Source of the DNA: Gordionus sp. m RMFG-2023
Taxonomy: Eukaryota > Nematomorpha > Gordioida > Chordodea > Parachordodidae
Assembly: GCF_954871325.1 (NCBI RefSeq)
Contig: NC_088779.1
Coordinates: 28,568,869 to 28,632,868, forward strand
Length of the DNA: 64,000 nt
Reading direction: 5' to 3'
Positions 50,402 to 62,940 of this stretch are shown here, piece by piece. Every line of letters starts with the position of its first letter. Position 1 is the first letter of the stretch. The translations under genes were made by a program, and so were the position numbers. The notes beneath the pieces are model-generated. The model did no database searches. It was given only the letters and a program-made list of their open reading frames with translations, and was not told the DNA's origin.

Positions 50402-53400
50402 TTATTGTTTCCACACCAAGAATTGAGCTTGACATCCATTAAAGACCCATAAATTCGAGGTTTGTCTTCCATATGTTTTCCCTTCGACACATACATCTTT
50501 TGAAATTTCTGAATACAGAGAAATTTTGACCACAGATCCAGTAAGGGGACATATTTGTAGCTGATCATTGCCAGAACTGGAGCAAGTCACTAACTCGTAA
50601 CTAGTAGGAATTGGATCAGGATTAAAACCGATTCCATTGTACCACAATACATCATTCGGTTGAGAGGGCCATGTTGAAGATTTTTTATAACTATTTTTCG
50701 AATAATAATCTGTGGTTATATCATTGCCTGTTTGGATATATGTATCTGTATTATACGTATCGTTAACATGTAAGTGATTTGGGGAAGAGTCATCATTTTT
50801 ATCTTTCCAGCTAATTTCGTATTGAAAATGACTAAAGGATGGGTTGTAAAGCGGCATTATACCTAAAGTCTTAACCTTGAATCTGGCAGTGCAACCTTGA
50901 AAGACCCACACCTTGCTACCTATCATACCATATGTAGAGTCCATTTTACAAGGAAAGATTGATAATTGTTTTTCGACTAGTAAATCAACTACAGGTATAC
51001 CTAAATCGCATTCCTTGTGAGTGAAATCATAGCTAGCACAAATGATCGAAATTTCACCATGCTGGGCCAAGTTGCCTAGATCATAGTATTTGTAAAAATT
51101 AATTTTTCATTTCAAAAAAAAATATTAGAGCATTTATAAAAAATTATAAATATTAAAAGCGAGAAAATCTTAATTTTTTAGGGTTAATATTTTTTGCCTT
51201 CTTTAATAAAGATTTTTATAAAATTATTTGATGAGCAGCAAAAATGGCAATTTTTAAAAATATTTGGTTTGTTGAACTTTTTTGAAGTTTTTATTTATCT
51301 TTTATATCCGTTTTATGGTTAAAAATTTTTTTTAAAATATTAATTGTTGAAATTAAAAAAAAATATTTATGTAATTCAGTTCATGTTACCTAAATTTCCT
51401 TACCTATTTCATGTATATTAAAGAAGCCTTGATTCTCTTTGTAACGAGTTCGTATTTTAATTTATTGTTTTTTGGCACTTATAAAAAAAAAATGGTAATC
51501 AAAGATATTTTATCAAATTTGCTTCATAGCATATCACCAACTTTTTATATTATTTTCACGTTACTTTATGCCAAATTAGCACTACAAATTAACATAATTA
51601 AGATTCAACCACTTTTATAATAAATGCGACAAAACAAAAATAGTCTTGCTTGAGCATCTTTTCATGCATTCAATCTCAGATTTGAATTTGTTACCATTCC
51701 CATTATCACCGGTATAAATAAATTGTTGACACCTTTTGGTTGCTGGATTGTAAAAGTATCGGATGTGAATTGAACTTCCGTTACCAGGGTCGGGAGGTAA
51801 TGTGCAGACACTTTCTTATATTAGGCATTTTAATGATGTAATTTTATTACAAATATTATATAATAGAGCATACACCAACTCTTTCGGCAGTTTATATTTA
51901 TATTTAGCAAGAGATTGATATTTTATTGAGAGATTTGCAGAAGAAAAACGAGCTAGAGAAATATTGTAAAATTAAAGCTTATAATTTTTATGTACCTTAT
52001 TAATATCAGTTAGAAAAGGCTAATAATATATAGTATATGTATATAACTCTATAATAATTTAAATAAAAATGTCTGATAAGGTAGCATTACAAGATCATCT
52101 CAGTCACCTACGCAGGAATACGCTAAGGGGGGGGGGATAACTAAATTAAAAAGGGAAATTTTTCTAGAAATTATTTATAAATATATTCAGAAATCAATTA
52201 GGCCTAGTGATTTTAAATTATTGACAATTTCTTATACACAAATTCAATTATAAATTAAATGAAAATATTAATTTTATAATAATTAAAAATAAATTTAAAA
52301 ATTTTTTTTTAAGAATTTGATTTTTCTTAAAAAAAAATTGGGAATATAGTAATACACAGAAATATTTTTGAGAATTAGTGCACATAGATAAACTTACTGT
52401 GTTGTATTAATATAATTAAGATATATATTATAAATTTATAAAGTAAAATTTAATCTTCTTTGTGATTGTCAATGATTTTAACAGTGATTGGGGTCAAGTC
52501 ATTGTGTATATTAAGAATAGCTAACGCCCACTCAATCTATTTTCAGACTTAGTACTTTTCGTCTCTCTCTCTCTCACTCTCACATATTTTGTTATAAAGA
52601 TAAAATGTTCTTCATTGAAGTACTAATGGGTAAACTTGCCAAAATATATAATTTTATGTATAGTAGGAAAATAGTCTAAAATGTGTTTGAAATTATGCGA
52701 AGCATCTATAAAATGTTTTGAGATATTATCAACCATTTTTAACGTTTTATACCATAGTTTGTATAACTAGTAATAAAAAATGGGATACTTTAATATCCTC
52801 AACAATAAAAATCTGTCAAATATTTAATTTTTTATCTTCAAGATTTGAAATAGATTAGGAAAGATTCTGCGATAATAATGTTTGCGAATTTGATGTGCTG
52901 CCTGATTAATTAAAACCTTTTATTCATTTCAGTTATAAAAGGTATAACGTCAATTCGGTGCGGAATATTCGACGCGGTGACAATTCGGCTCGGCGACAAT
53001 TCAGCGCGTATATATTACAGTTGCAATTTAATATTACTTAGTATAAAAAAATAAGGATGATTAAATAGAAATCATTTTGAATGTTGGTCCTATTAATCAT
53101 TTCTTCATATTTATTTTTACAAAAATCTCAATTTATTTACTAAATGTGTAATATCCAAAAAAAATTAACAACCAATATTTATACCTATTTCTTTGGGTCA
53201 CCAATTTACCACATAAGGTATGTTGATTAGTAGTCAATGTTATGTGAGCCGAGATTTTGGGCATAGAAGAAAGAAAGAAAAGGAAAGGTTTGGACCTATA
53301 TCTCGAATCTTACATATTATTTTGGTTAGAATTTAAATCGATCGTTTTTAAAAATAGACCCAGCCATGATCCAAATAAAATCAAATTTAGACTGACTTTA

Positions 53401-55298
53401 AAAATCCTTAAATTCTATTAATCCTTTTAAAAAAAATATATTATGCTTAGGCTAATTTTTTAAATTATATAAATCAAAAATTAAATGTGTAATTTCAAAA
53501 AAAATTAATAACCAATGTTTATACCTATTTCTTTGGTTGACCAATTTGCCACATAAGGTATGTGGATTAGTAGCCAATGTTATGTGAGCCGAGATTTTGG
53601 GCATATTACTTATCAGGGGTAAGATTTAACATTATAGTACTTATCGGGGGGTATTTTAGGTCTATTTTTAAAAACGGTTGATTAAGATTGTAGCCAAAAT
53701 AATAAATAAGATTAGAGATAGAGGTCAAATCTTTCTTTTTCTTTCTTCCTTCTATGCGCAAAATATCCAGGCTTACATAATATTGGCTACTAATCATCAT
53801 ACCTTATAATGTGGTAAATCGGTCCATTAAAGTAATAGGTATAGTTAATTTGTCTCGATATTACACATTTAGTAAATAAAATTGAGATTTTTGAAAAAAA
53901 TAAATGTGAAGAAATAATTAACAATACCAAAATTCAAAATGACTTCTATTTAATCATCCTTATATTTTTATACTAAGTAATTTATAATAAATTGCAACTG
54001 TAATAGATACGCGCCGAATTGACGCTTCGCCGAATTGCCGCCGTGCCGAATTGTAGCGCGCCGAATTGACGTGGAACCGTTATAAAAATTTCCAAAAGGA
54101 AGATAGAGATTTATATAGTATCTTGCCATGCTGCGAATCTAAGTAAACAAATATTAAATTCAAAGAGCTCTACCTTTGACTCAACAATGACGTATAATTT
54201 ATGCAATTCATCCATCATCTACATTTTCCCTAATTTCCTTAAGAATCCTTTTCAGCCATCTCATCGTCTCAATCAAATAAATCGATTTCATTTTTGAAGT
54301 ATTTCACTTTAGTTTTGCAGTAAAATTAATTATAAATAGTTTAGTAGGATTATAATCAATAATAATTGATAGAACACATCAGTAGCTTATTTATTTCCTG
54401 CTGTGAATGTGGTAAATAATGAGGTAGAAACAGAAATAATATTTTTAAAAATTTTAACCGACATCTAAATTTTTTGACTTTAGAGGGGAGGAGGTGAGGG
54501 GTGGGGGGGATTTTCCCCCTACCCCAACCGAACTCTACGTGCCTTTCACATCTTATAATTTATTGTGAGATGAAATATGTTATTAATCGTCATATAAAAA
54601 TATTCTATTAATAAAATTAAGGAGAATTGGATATGTCAAAAATCCTTAATAAATGTAAAATTTCAATAAAGAAAGATGATTAGTTTATATTAATTTATAT
54701 TATTATAAAAGAGTTATTTGAAAATAGAAACTTTTTTGTTAAATTTTAATATATATATATAAATATAATTAAATTATAAAATGTTTAAATTTATCTACCT
54801 AAAACGTCACAAAGTGAGGCACATTCTTCGAGCGTTGAAAATCTATTGGCATTTCCAGAGCAACCAGAATATATAAAACCTTCGCATCTTGAAGTTATGG
54901 GACTAAAAAAATATTTGGTCTCATAGTGGGAACAATTACCAATTTCCACGGGCAAAAGGCATGGAAAGAAAGAGTCTTTATATTTATAAATTTATTATAA
55001 TCTAAACCGGTCATCATTTCATTTTTTCCTTCCTTCCTTCCTTCCTTCCTTCCTTCCTTCCTTCCTTCCTTCCTTCCTTCCTTCCTTCCTTCCTTCCTTC
55101 CTTCCTTCCTCTAACCATAACCTGTTCGACAAGTCCTCTCACAGTGATCATTGTATAAAAAGTTGTTGGCATTCCCGTTGCAACCGGTATAGTAAAACCC
55201 TAAACATTTTCCTTTAGAACTATCGAAAAAATAACGAGTTAAGTTTTGAATACAGTTCCCTATCGATAATGGCAGATTACAAATGTATGGCAGCTTGG
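50402..55298 (-). CDS. Three Kunitz domains followed by two DUF3011-like domains
   Basis: Exons (minus): 55298-55122, 54975-54799, 51814-51650, 51075-50402; all junctions are phase 1. Kunitz 1: CNLPLSIGNCIQNLTRYFF, then YYTGCNGNANNF and CERTC. Kunitz 2: CLLPVEIGNCSHYETKYFF, YSGCSGNANRF, CASLC. Kunitz 3: CTLPPDPGNGSSIHIRYFY, YTGDNGNGNKF, CMKRC; it lacks the second and fourth cysteines. The last exon holds two DUF3011-like domains (YGMIGSKVWVFQGCTARFKV and YGRQTSNLWVFNGCQAQFLV) and the stop. The 51650 donor must be GC-AG to keep phase. No signal peptide exon is seen before 55298, and exon 55298 needs a phase-1 donor upstream, which the neighbouring DUF3011 gene offers at 55864. I infer one mosaic gene 60239-50402; two genes remain possible. 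Kunitz folds usually inhibit serine proteases or block channels. Confidence 0.75.
52941..54078. mobile_element. Mutator-like foldback element with 9-bp target duplication
   Basis: Ends GGTATAACGTCAATTCGG and (other strand) GGTTCCACGTCAATTCGG, flanked by identical GTTATAAAA at 52932-52940 and 54079-54087. Inverted arms of roughly 300 bp share CGCCGAATTG-type subterminal repeats and TTGCAATTTA/TAAATTGCAA-type sequence. Inside, a block of about 115 bp is repeated directly at 53150-53265 and 53490-53604 (CTATTTCTTTGG, GTGAGCCGAGATTTTGGGCA). No transposase. A 9-bp target duplication with long TIRs is typical of MULEs (family knowledge). Confidence 0.8.
55023..55111. repeat. CTTC microsatellite
   Basis: About 21 uninterrupted CTTC units beginning 11 bp beyond the donor side of Kunitz exon 1; intronic. 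Confidence 0.95.
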
Positions 55299-55391
55299 CT
55301 TAGATATTAAAAGAAATTCAAATATAATGTATTGCATATTTTAATTAGCTTTTGTAAAATTAAAAATATTGAATTATTTAATGCTTATATC

Positions 55392-55692
55392 CAGTAGGGT
55401 CATTGGTGGAAGTGGGGGCGAAAAGGGGGGGGGGGGGTTGAGCCCTCTGAAAATTTGAAGAGCCCCTTTCAAAATTTTGAATTTTTTTTATACCACTAAA
55501 AGTAGAATAATGATAGCTAAAAAAAAGATAATTATGGTAATTTTGATAATGTTAGCTAAAAAAAAGAAGGTAATTTTAAGAATATTTGCTATAAAAAAAA
55601 GGAAGATAATTTTGAATATTGTTAACTTAAAAAAAAGTATTTAAAAAAATTTTTCGAGCTCCCTGAGATTGTAAAGGATAGTGACGCCCATG
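55392..55692. mobile_element. hAT-like MITE, 301 bp
   Basis: Left end CAGTAGGGTCATTGGTGG, right end (other strand) CATGGGCGTCACTATCC, flanked by CTTATATC (55384-55391) and CTTATACC (55693-55700), 7 of 8 identical. Interior includes GGGGGCG and repeated AGCTAAAAAAAAG blocks. It lies between the last DUF3011 exon of the 5' part and the first Kunitz exon. Confidence 0.7.
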
Positions 55693-55777
55693 CTTATACC
55701 GATTCAATCTTAACCTAACATCTGACTGACCCTATTTTAAAAAAATATACATATACATTGGCGAATCCTTTTGTTTT

Positions 55778-58700
55778 TTAAAAATAAATATATTTATAAA
55801 ATGCAAAACAAAATGAAAGCACAAAAAATATTTTTTGATAAAAACCCCAACGATGATCAATACCAGTTTCTGTTTCTGAATAGAAATTTTTGTCAGGCTC
55901 GGCGTATAAAGTGCGTTTTACATTGTAAGTGGAATGTGGGAACGTGTTAAAAATTTCGAGATAAGTAACCAAAAATCCAGCTTTGCAACCATCATCGACC
56001 CAAACGTAATTATACGCATGCCCGTACGATTCTCCTGCAGAATAAAATTGTAAGATAAAATGTAATTATAGTTTAGTTTTAAGTTCTATTGTTACAATAA
56101 GAGTCGAATCTTATCCGAACATATTAGGGTCGATTTTTCAACAGTTCAATCGAGGAAATTTTTGATCGAATCGTATACTCAGACCTATACTTAAAATATA
56201 ATTTTGGATCGGAATTCACATCTTCAAAAATAAACTCGGATTGGATTATTCAATAGGTCAATGCAAGATTTTAGTTCAGAGATAAAAAATTTTAAAAATA
56301 ATGGGAGAAAATTAATTTGTAATTATAGTTATAGGATTCAATTTATGCTTTAGGTTAGTTAAAATAAATATAAGACTTTATAGAGATTATTTGAATGCTT
56401 GTTATATTACCGTCGGAAAATTATCATATTGGCTAGTAAGTACACAATAGTATTTTTAAAAGTTACTTCTAAAAAAGTAACTATCAAAGTTAATAGCTAT
56501 ATATTATTGAAAAGGTAAATAATTGTTTATAATTATATTATTTTTAAAAACAATTTCTTTATAAAATATATATCTAACCAATTATTTTTAATATAATTTA
56601 TTTATTATTCAAATAATTTTGCCATTTAAAAATTTTAATCAAAGATATTTTAAATGAAAATAAAATTAAAATAGGAAATAATTACACTGAAAAATATATA
56701 ATATTCATAAAAGGTATGTATGTTTTTTCCAGAAATAAGTTTTTCTAAACTAAACAACCGCTCGACTGGAGCGCTTGATGCAAGTGAGAGATATTTAATA
56801 ATTAGTTATTTAAAATTTCGCAAATCATTATATAAAGATAATAAATGCATTTGTATTGAATATATTAGTTAGCAAAAAATTAACCAGAAAATTTGTTACT
56901 TTTGCCCATAAAATGTAACTAGTTATATTTGCCAAACATAACTAGTTGCCGTTATATTTATGCAAGATAACTCAAAAAATGTAACAAGTTACAGTATATT
57001 TTAACAAAATTTGTAAGCACTTTAGAAAAATTTATTTAAGACTTAGGTTGGAGTGGTAAGTGTTTTAAATATATTTTCCTAATGAATATCATGGACAATA
57101 AACGAATATTTGCTAATTTAATTTTATATTTGTTATTTATTTTCTGTTAACTTTCGTGTATATATTTAATAGAAGAACTTACCAAATACACATTTATTTT
57201 TCGAAAATTCTTCCAACAAAGCAATGTTAGTTATATTCCCCGGAGCCTGACATTGGTTTCGTCCTTTTAGACTTTGACAGGCTAACTATAATATATTAAA
57301 TATTATTATTTTATCAAAAATATCAAATATTTCGCTAATGAAGATAAGGTGAAATTATCACCAAGTTCTTCCATGGGCTATTAAAAAATAATCACTATAA
57401 AGAAATTTATTGTTTAAAGTAGTTAAGAGCTAGGTAGTTGCTGTAGTATTAGTATGCTAAATGTTTTAATATACTTTTATCATTAAGGGTTAATTAAGTT
57501 AATTTAAATATTGTGATAAAAAAAATAACTTCTGCCGTCTCTTCGCGATTATCAGTCTCTACGGGACTTGAAGTCTGGTTATAATCTGGCAGGAAAACAG
57601 TGAAAATAGCTTGACACCCATTTGACACCCATATATTTTGATCCCTATATCCAAACGTCTTTTGATATTGGCATTTATTAGAATCAGCCTCTGTTTCACT
57701 ACCTATCCTAGTATCATTATTATAATTGAGTTCCTTATAGTTAGGTTCAAAATCGTGTGCCATTTGCCGTTGTAATTGAATTCCATGAATGGGCTTACCT
57801 ATATTACATTCTCTATATTCAGACCAGCCACTGCCACAGAATGTCACATATTCCCTAAGCAAGACGGGCTCTTTAGTTCTAAAATGTTCATTTTCTTCGT
57901 TATTTACGCCTGGAATAGTGTGAAATTCATTTAATGTGAAAAGATTATTGACTTCATTTAAGTATTTATGAGGCCATAGTTGAGTGTAATTGGATGTATT
58001 TGGTAGCGATGTAGTAATACTACTGTTAATGGGGTTTACCAATGAATATTGTTCTGTGTTATTAAGCACACTCCATCGACCGTATACCCCCGCAATAGCC
58101 GTGAATGTTCTATGCGGAATGTACCTAGAAGTGTAAATGTTAGGCTTATGTATATCTCGATAGATTCCCTTACCTTTTATTGTCGTTCTGCTTTTGATTG
58201 TTGTACTTAAAATCTCTTGTAATTTATGAATTTCGGATGAAAAAGTTGTATATTGAATATTATTTTGGTGATGTTGCCTTTCAAGTATACTATGCGGTCG
58301 TTCATTTTCGTTGATTAAATCGTCTCTTCCTTGATAATGATATTTACTATTCTGTGGTATATAACGAGAATACGGAAAATCAGAGGCCAAAAATCCTAAT
58401 GAGCTCATGATTTTAATTCGAATCTGAAATATACCAGCGCATCCTTTGTCCACCCATATGTAGGAAGCGGATTTAATTGGTACAGGAAGGGCTTCAGGAT
58501 TATGAACCTTTTTCATCAATGTCTCATAAATGACTTCGTCTTCAGGGTCAACACTTCTAATGTCAATACCATAGGTTTTGTTAAATTTGCAAGGAAATTT
58601 ATTCTCATCTATTGATTTAAGTAGCTTAAACTTTTCCACAACTATCATTTTAGAATTGCCAACGTTCTTCTTCTTTTCATGATTTCTAAATCTGAAATCT

Positions 58701-60239
58701 CTTCCATAATTTTTAGAGTAATGTCTATAAAGATTTGTGGCAAAACCATCGGAATCATATGGTTCCAAAACTTTGAAAGTTGAATTTTCCACTTTTGGGG
58801 AAACCCCAAAATTAACACCCAATGGACATTCCCAGTATGTTTTGGTAGCCGGTGGACTAGCGCAGAACATAAAATCATCAAAGGGTCTTCTTTCCGGATA
58901 TGTTCCTAAAAGCTTTCCAGCCAAAAGAGAATGTAGATAGTTGTACTGTTCCTCTTCCTGTTTAAATTTGACCTCGAATGTGGCCTTACACCCTTTGTCG
59001 ACCCATATTCTGTTATTGACATACCCGTAAGAGCGTCTTTTGCGAGAACATTCGGCGAAGGATAGTTGTTTTAGCAAGCGAATAGAGGAAAGATTTCGAA
59101 AAAATTCGCATTCGTTTAGAGCGCCGGCACTTTCACAAGTAGCACTCTTGTATTCGTTCGAAAAAGTTTGTGATGTAGGAATCCTAGGACTTGTAAGCAA
59201 TGATTGGATTGAATCAGCATTTGCTGAAAATTTATCGATAAAACCGAAAGGAGATTCGTGGTTGGGTGTTTGATAGTACACATCAAAAACAGCGGAACAG
59301 TCTTTATTAACCCATACTATACCTCGGTCTTGAATTGAGCCATAAGTTTGATTGACTTTGCATTCATTCCGATTCATTTGTTTTCTTTACCATATATATG
59401 TATATACATATGTGTGTGTGTTGTGAAGAATAAGTAATTAAATCACTGGCATAATAGACCAAAATCAAAGGAGGGCAAAGGGATGCAAACATTTTTTTTA
59501 CTATTAAAGAGAATCTAAAAATGGATGGGAAATTTTTCTTATCAAAATTAAAATATAGTGGATCAGTAAAAAATTGAATAAAATAAACACTATAGGTTAA
59601 TAAACTTTCTTTAAAAATATTGTCTAAAGATATAAGTATTTTATCAATAGAAATGTTATTCAAATAAACTAAAAGTTAATACTAAATATTAAAGGGCATA
59701 ATATTTATGAGAAATGGAAAAGATCTTTGCCCCTCCCCCCCAAGCCTATATTGCTTTCTACTGAATAAAATATTGTAAAAAGTATTATGAGACTTATTTA
59801 TTTTATTCTTTAATAAACAAAACTTTTTTTTACAAACCTAAAATATATAAATTTAATAGGACCTCCAACCAAACATTCTGAATATTTTCCGAAGTAACTT
59901 TTGCATTGGATTTGTTTGTGTTGTAAGGTGTTGTATATTTTTACTTTTGATTGAGTGTAAACTAATTTGAAATATAGTTATATATAAGTATAAATAAATT
60001 TTATTTTTTGTTAAATATTATCAATTATTTAATACAAGAAAAAATATAAACGAGTGGTATCCATTTGGCTTTTTTTTTAAAATAATATTTTCACATTTAG
60101 GAGTCGCTTGTATAATTATACTGCAGTTGTAATTAAACATTTGTTAAATATCGAATCATTTATATATATATATAAATATACCAAAGTAAATGTTCAATAG
60201 TAAGCTGATAAGGATCCAGAACATTTGATTTGCCTTCAT
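55778..60239 (-). CDS. Secreted protein with DUF3011-like repeats (5' exons and the first five domains)
   Basis: Exons (minus): 60239-60182, 59961 (or 59943)-59838, 59384-57530, 57285-57183, 56034 to stop at 55778; all phases agree. Exon 1 encodes a signal peptide, MKANQMFWILISLLLNIYFG. The mature part has five DUF3011-like domains, each with C..S......C in its first half and C.....YG....IWVDKGC.A.F.V in its second. Clearest examples: YGYVNNRIWVDKGCKATFEV, FGYRDQNIWVSNGCQAIFTV, YGHAYNYVWVDDGC. Domain 1 is split by intron 2, domain 5 by intron 4. Domains 3 and 4 carry long insertions rich in Asn, Ser and Tyr. Function of DUF3011 in animals is unknown to me. The stop at 55778 follows a hydrophobic AT-rich tail that may be intron read-through; a phase-1 donor at 55864 would join the Kunitz exons instead. 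Confidence 0.8.
56410..57000 (-). pseudogene. hAT transposase remnant in an intron
   Basis: Minus frame at about 56820-56725 reads YLSLASSAPVERLFSLEKLI, the hATC motif. Surrounding AGTTACTT/AAGTAAC and GTAACTAGTTA repeats resemble hAT subterminal sequence. No full transposase; it sits in the intron between 57183 and 56034 of the DUF3011 gene. Confidence 0.65.
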
Positions 60240-61822
60240 TATTAAGATCATTTAACAATTATTTTTAATTATACTATTTGTGTCTCGATGGCTCTTAATT
60301 GTGAATTCTTTTAAAAACTCCATATATCTATAATATTATAAGAATTGTTGTTTGTGGAGAATAAAGTTCTTTCCATTTCCTCACATCTTATAGTGAATAA
60401 TCTTAGAAATTAATAAATTATATTTCAATTCTGACAAATAATTTTTTTTAAATTTCATATTTAAAAAAAAACAGTAAAATAATTTTTATCTTTATTATTA
60501 TATGCATTATTTATATGAATAAAACATAAGCAATTTTTTTTTATTTAAAATACAAATGAAAAGGCCAAAAATGATAGAGAAGGAAAAAAATCATAGTTAA
60601 ATATATAATATTAAATTTTATATGATAGATTTATTTTTTCAATTAACTAAATATTTTCCTAAATATAATTTTGAATTAGTAAAATCCCCCCTCCGCCCCC
60701 TAATAAATGAATGAGTACGATATGTTATTAAAAAAAATTTAAATAAGTACAAGTAAAAGTTAATAAATTTTATAATTGTGATTTTTGAGAAATGCACTTT
60801 TTTATAAAAAAAATACCAAAATTTATATATTTGATAATGTATTCTAGCCAAAAACCTTCAAAGAAGGGAATGAAAAATAGGAAATATATTGCAAAAAAAA
60901 CACCTAAAATTTTCCTCCTCCCTACAAAAATCCTGCATATACATAAGCTTTCTATATTTCGAAGTATTTTTTTTTACTTATATAAAGTATAAATTTGCTT
61001 CTAAAAATTGTTAATTTTAGAATATTTATAATGAACCAAATTGATTCTTTGGTATTTGTATCCAGGACAAGATCACATAAATAATCCATTAATAATATTA
61101 TGTATGATTTATGTTACATGATCTAGTATTTTTTTTAAGATATAATATTTTATATTAAAAATATGGTGTAAGGAACAAATAAAATATTTTACAATCCTTC
61201 GTATTTTTTTTTAAGACGAGAAAGAGGTCAATACAACATGTATTAAAAAGGGATAGAAATACATATATTACGAGAGTATAAAAATACTGTATGGGGGTTT
61301 TAATAGTTTATCAATGAATTTTTTAAAAAAATGAAAATAATTACGAATCAAAAACGTAATAGCAACCATTAATTTTTTTTAATTTTAAAACCTTAATCAT
61401 TCTTTACATGGATAAATAATTTTTATTTTATATAATCGCCTAAAAACCTGCAAAAAGAACTAAAATTAGGTTAATATCATATTTTTTATTTTTAAATATT
61501 TTCTTTGTCAAATAATTATTTTTTTTTTAAAAAAAAATAGTATTAAATGATACTAATAATAAATATAATAATGACAAGATATAATATTTTTAAAAAATAC
61601 TATAAATCCCCTGGTGTTAGATACTTATCTCCTACTTCAGCCCATATTCACTTTTGGGCTTACCTTAACCTAGTCTAAAAAATTGATTTCATAAAACAAA
61701 TTAAGGATAGGAATCTGAATCAAAACTTTGGGGTATTTAAGAGAGTTTCAACTGTACATTTGACATCCTTCTCCTTCCTCAAATAATTTTATTTATTTAT
61801 TAATGAGAAAAAACGCTATCTG
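60240..61822. other. Upstream region of the DUF3011/Kunitz gene
   Basis: AT-rich sequence (long A and T runs) with no coding evidence. The promoter of the gene starting at 60239 must lie here; a TA-rich tract occurs at 60160-60180 inside intron 1, not upstream. Confidence 0.4.
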
Positions 61823-62940
61823 AACTAGAGGTCTGCATTGGTCGGGTTTCCTGCCCGGCCGCCAGGCGGATAGGCCGTAGTACATCTCACATTATTCCAT
61901 CTGATTTATTCCACAAATGAAACACCTCATCAAAATACTCCCGATATTTCATAATAATGATCTTTTAGAGTTCAGAGTGCCGGGCTATGGAAAATACACG
62001 CTCGCTGGGTGTGCTCGTAGCTAAAAGGCACAGGATCCTTCTAGCTAATATTGAAAGTTTAGGAAGATCCAATGCTCTTATTTTCCAAAAATCTAACACA
62101 CCCTTCATCTTTAAATTATAAGGGAATAACACTATTTTTCTAGAGTAGTTAAATAGTTATTTTGTTCCAGATTATTTTCATGAATAGATGAATGTTACGT
62201 AATGAATAAGATAATCGAATTCTGAAGCAACTTCCGTCGTTTCACATTTGGTTATTTCGGCCGTGTAAGGCAACAGAGCGAAAATTGCACCGGAGAGATA
62301 TTTTTTTCCTTTAAATATTCATTTATGTTATTAGATTGAAAATGAGGATCCAAAAGTACTCCTAACATAAGTAAAAATATAAAACAAAGATAAATAATAT
62401 TTAAAAAAACTAATTTATGTATTGAAAAATAATACTCGAAGATCGGTTATTGGAAATCTATGATCAAATTTAGTAAACATATTTTGTTTAAGGGATGCTA
62501 TGGGAGGATTATCCTTTCTTTTACGATTATATGATTTTTAATCTAAACTACGAAATAATAAGGATAAATTTATAGTAAATCCTTTTTGGGCGGATAAAAT
62601 TCAACAGTTTTTTTGAAGATTTTAAGAAAATTTGAAAGTTCAAGCACCAAGTCCCAATCGGAGCGTAATAATTTGAGATCCGATTTCTCCAATATATTTA
62701 ATAGAATATTTATAGGATTATTGTTATTGGCACTTACACTTTCCAGCATTATTAAAATATTATGCTAACTAGTAGGCACATTTAATTTTAAGATTTAATG
62801 TTTTTTCTCTAATCATATTTTTGATTTACATTATGATCATCAAATCCGAAACGATCTTCATAAAAGGATCATTATCATCCAAATCTAAAATATCAGATTT
62901 TCTTAAATTTATTGAAAATTCTACTACGCAATTATGGTTA
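61823..62940 (-). pseudogene. hAT transposase remnant (third family)
   Basis: Minus-strand fragments in order: SDILDLDDNDPFMKIVSD, ASLKQNMFTKFDHRFP, LDPHFQSNNINEYL, and the hATC motif DFWKIRALDLPKLSILARR with LLATSTPSERVFSIA. Stops and shifts separate them. The element end appears to be CTAGAGGTCTGCATTGGTCGGG at 61826, with GGCC-rich subterminal sequence. The other end was not found. Confidence 0.75.

Noticed and set aside
59364..59663. 99-codon minus-strand ORF overlapping the start of the large DUF3011 exon
   Set aside because: Different frame from the DUF3011 exon; the splice acceptor at 59384 and signal-peptide exon at 60239 explain the region better.
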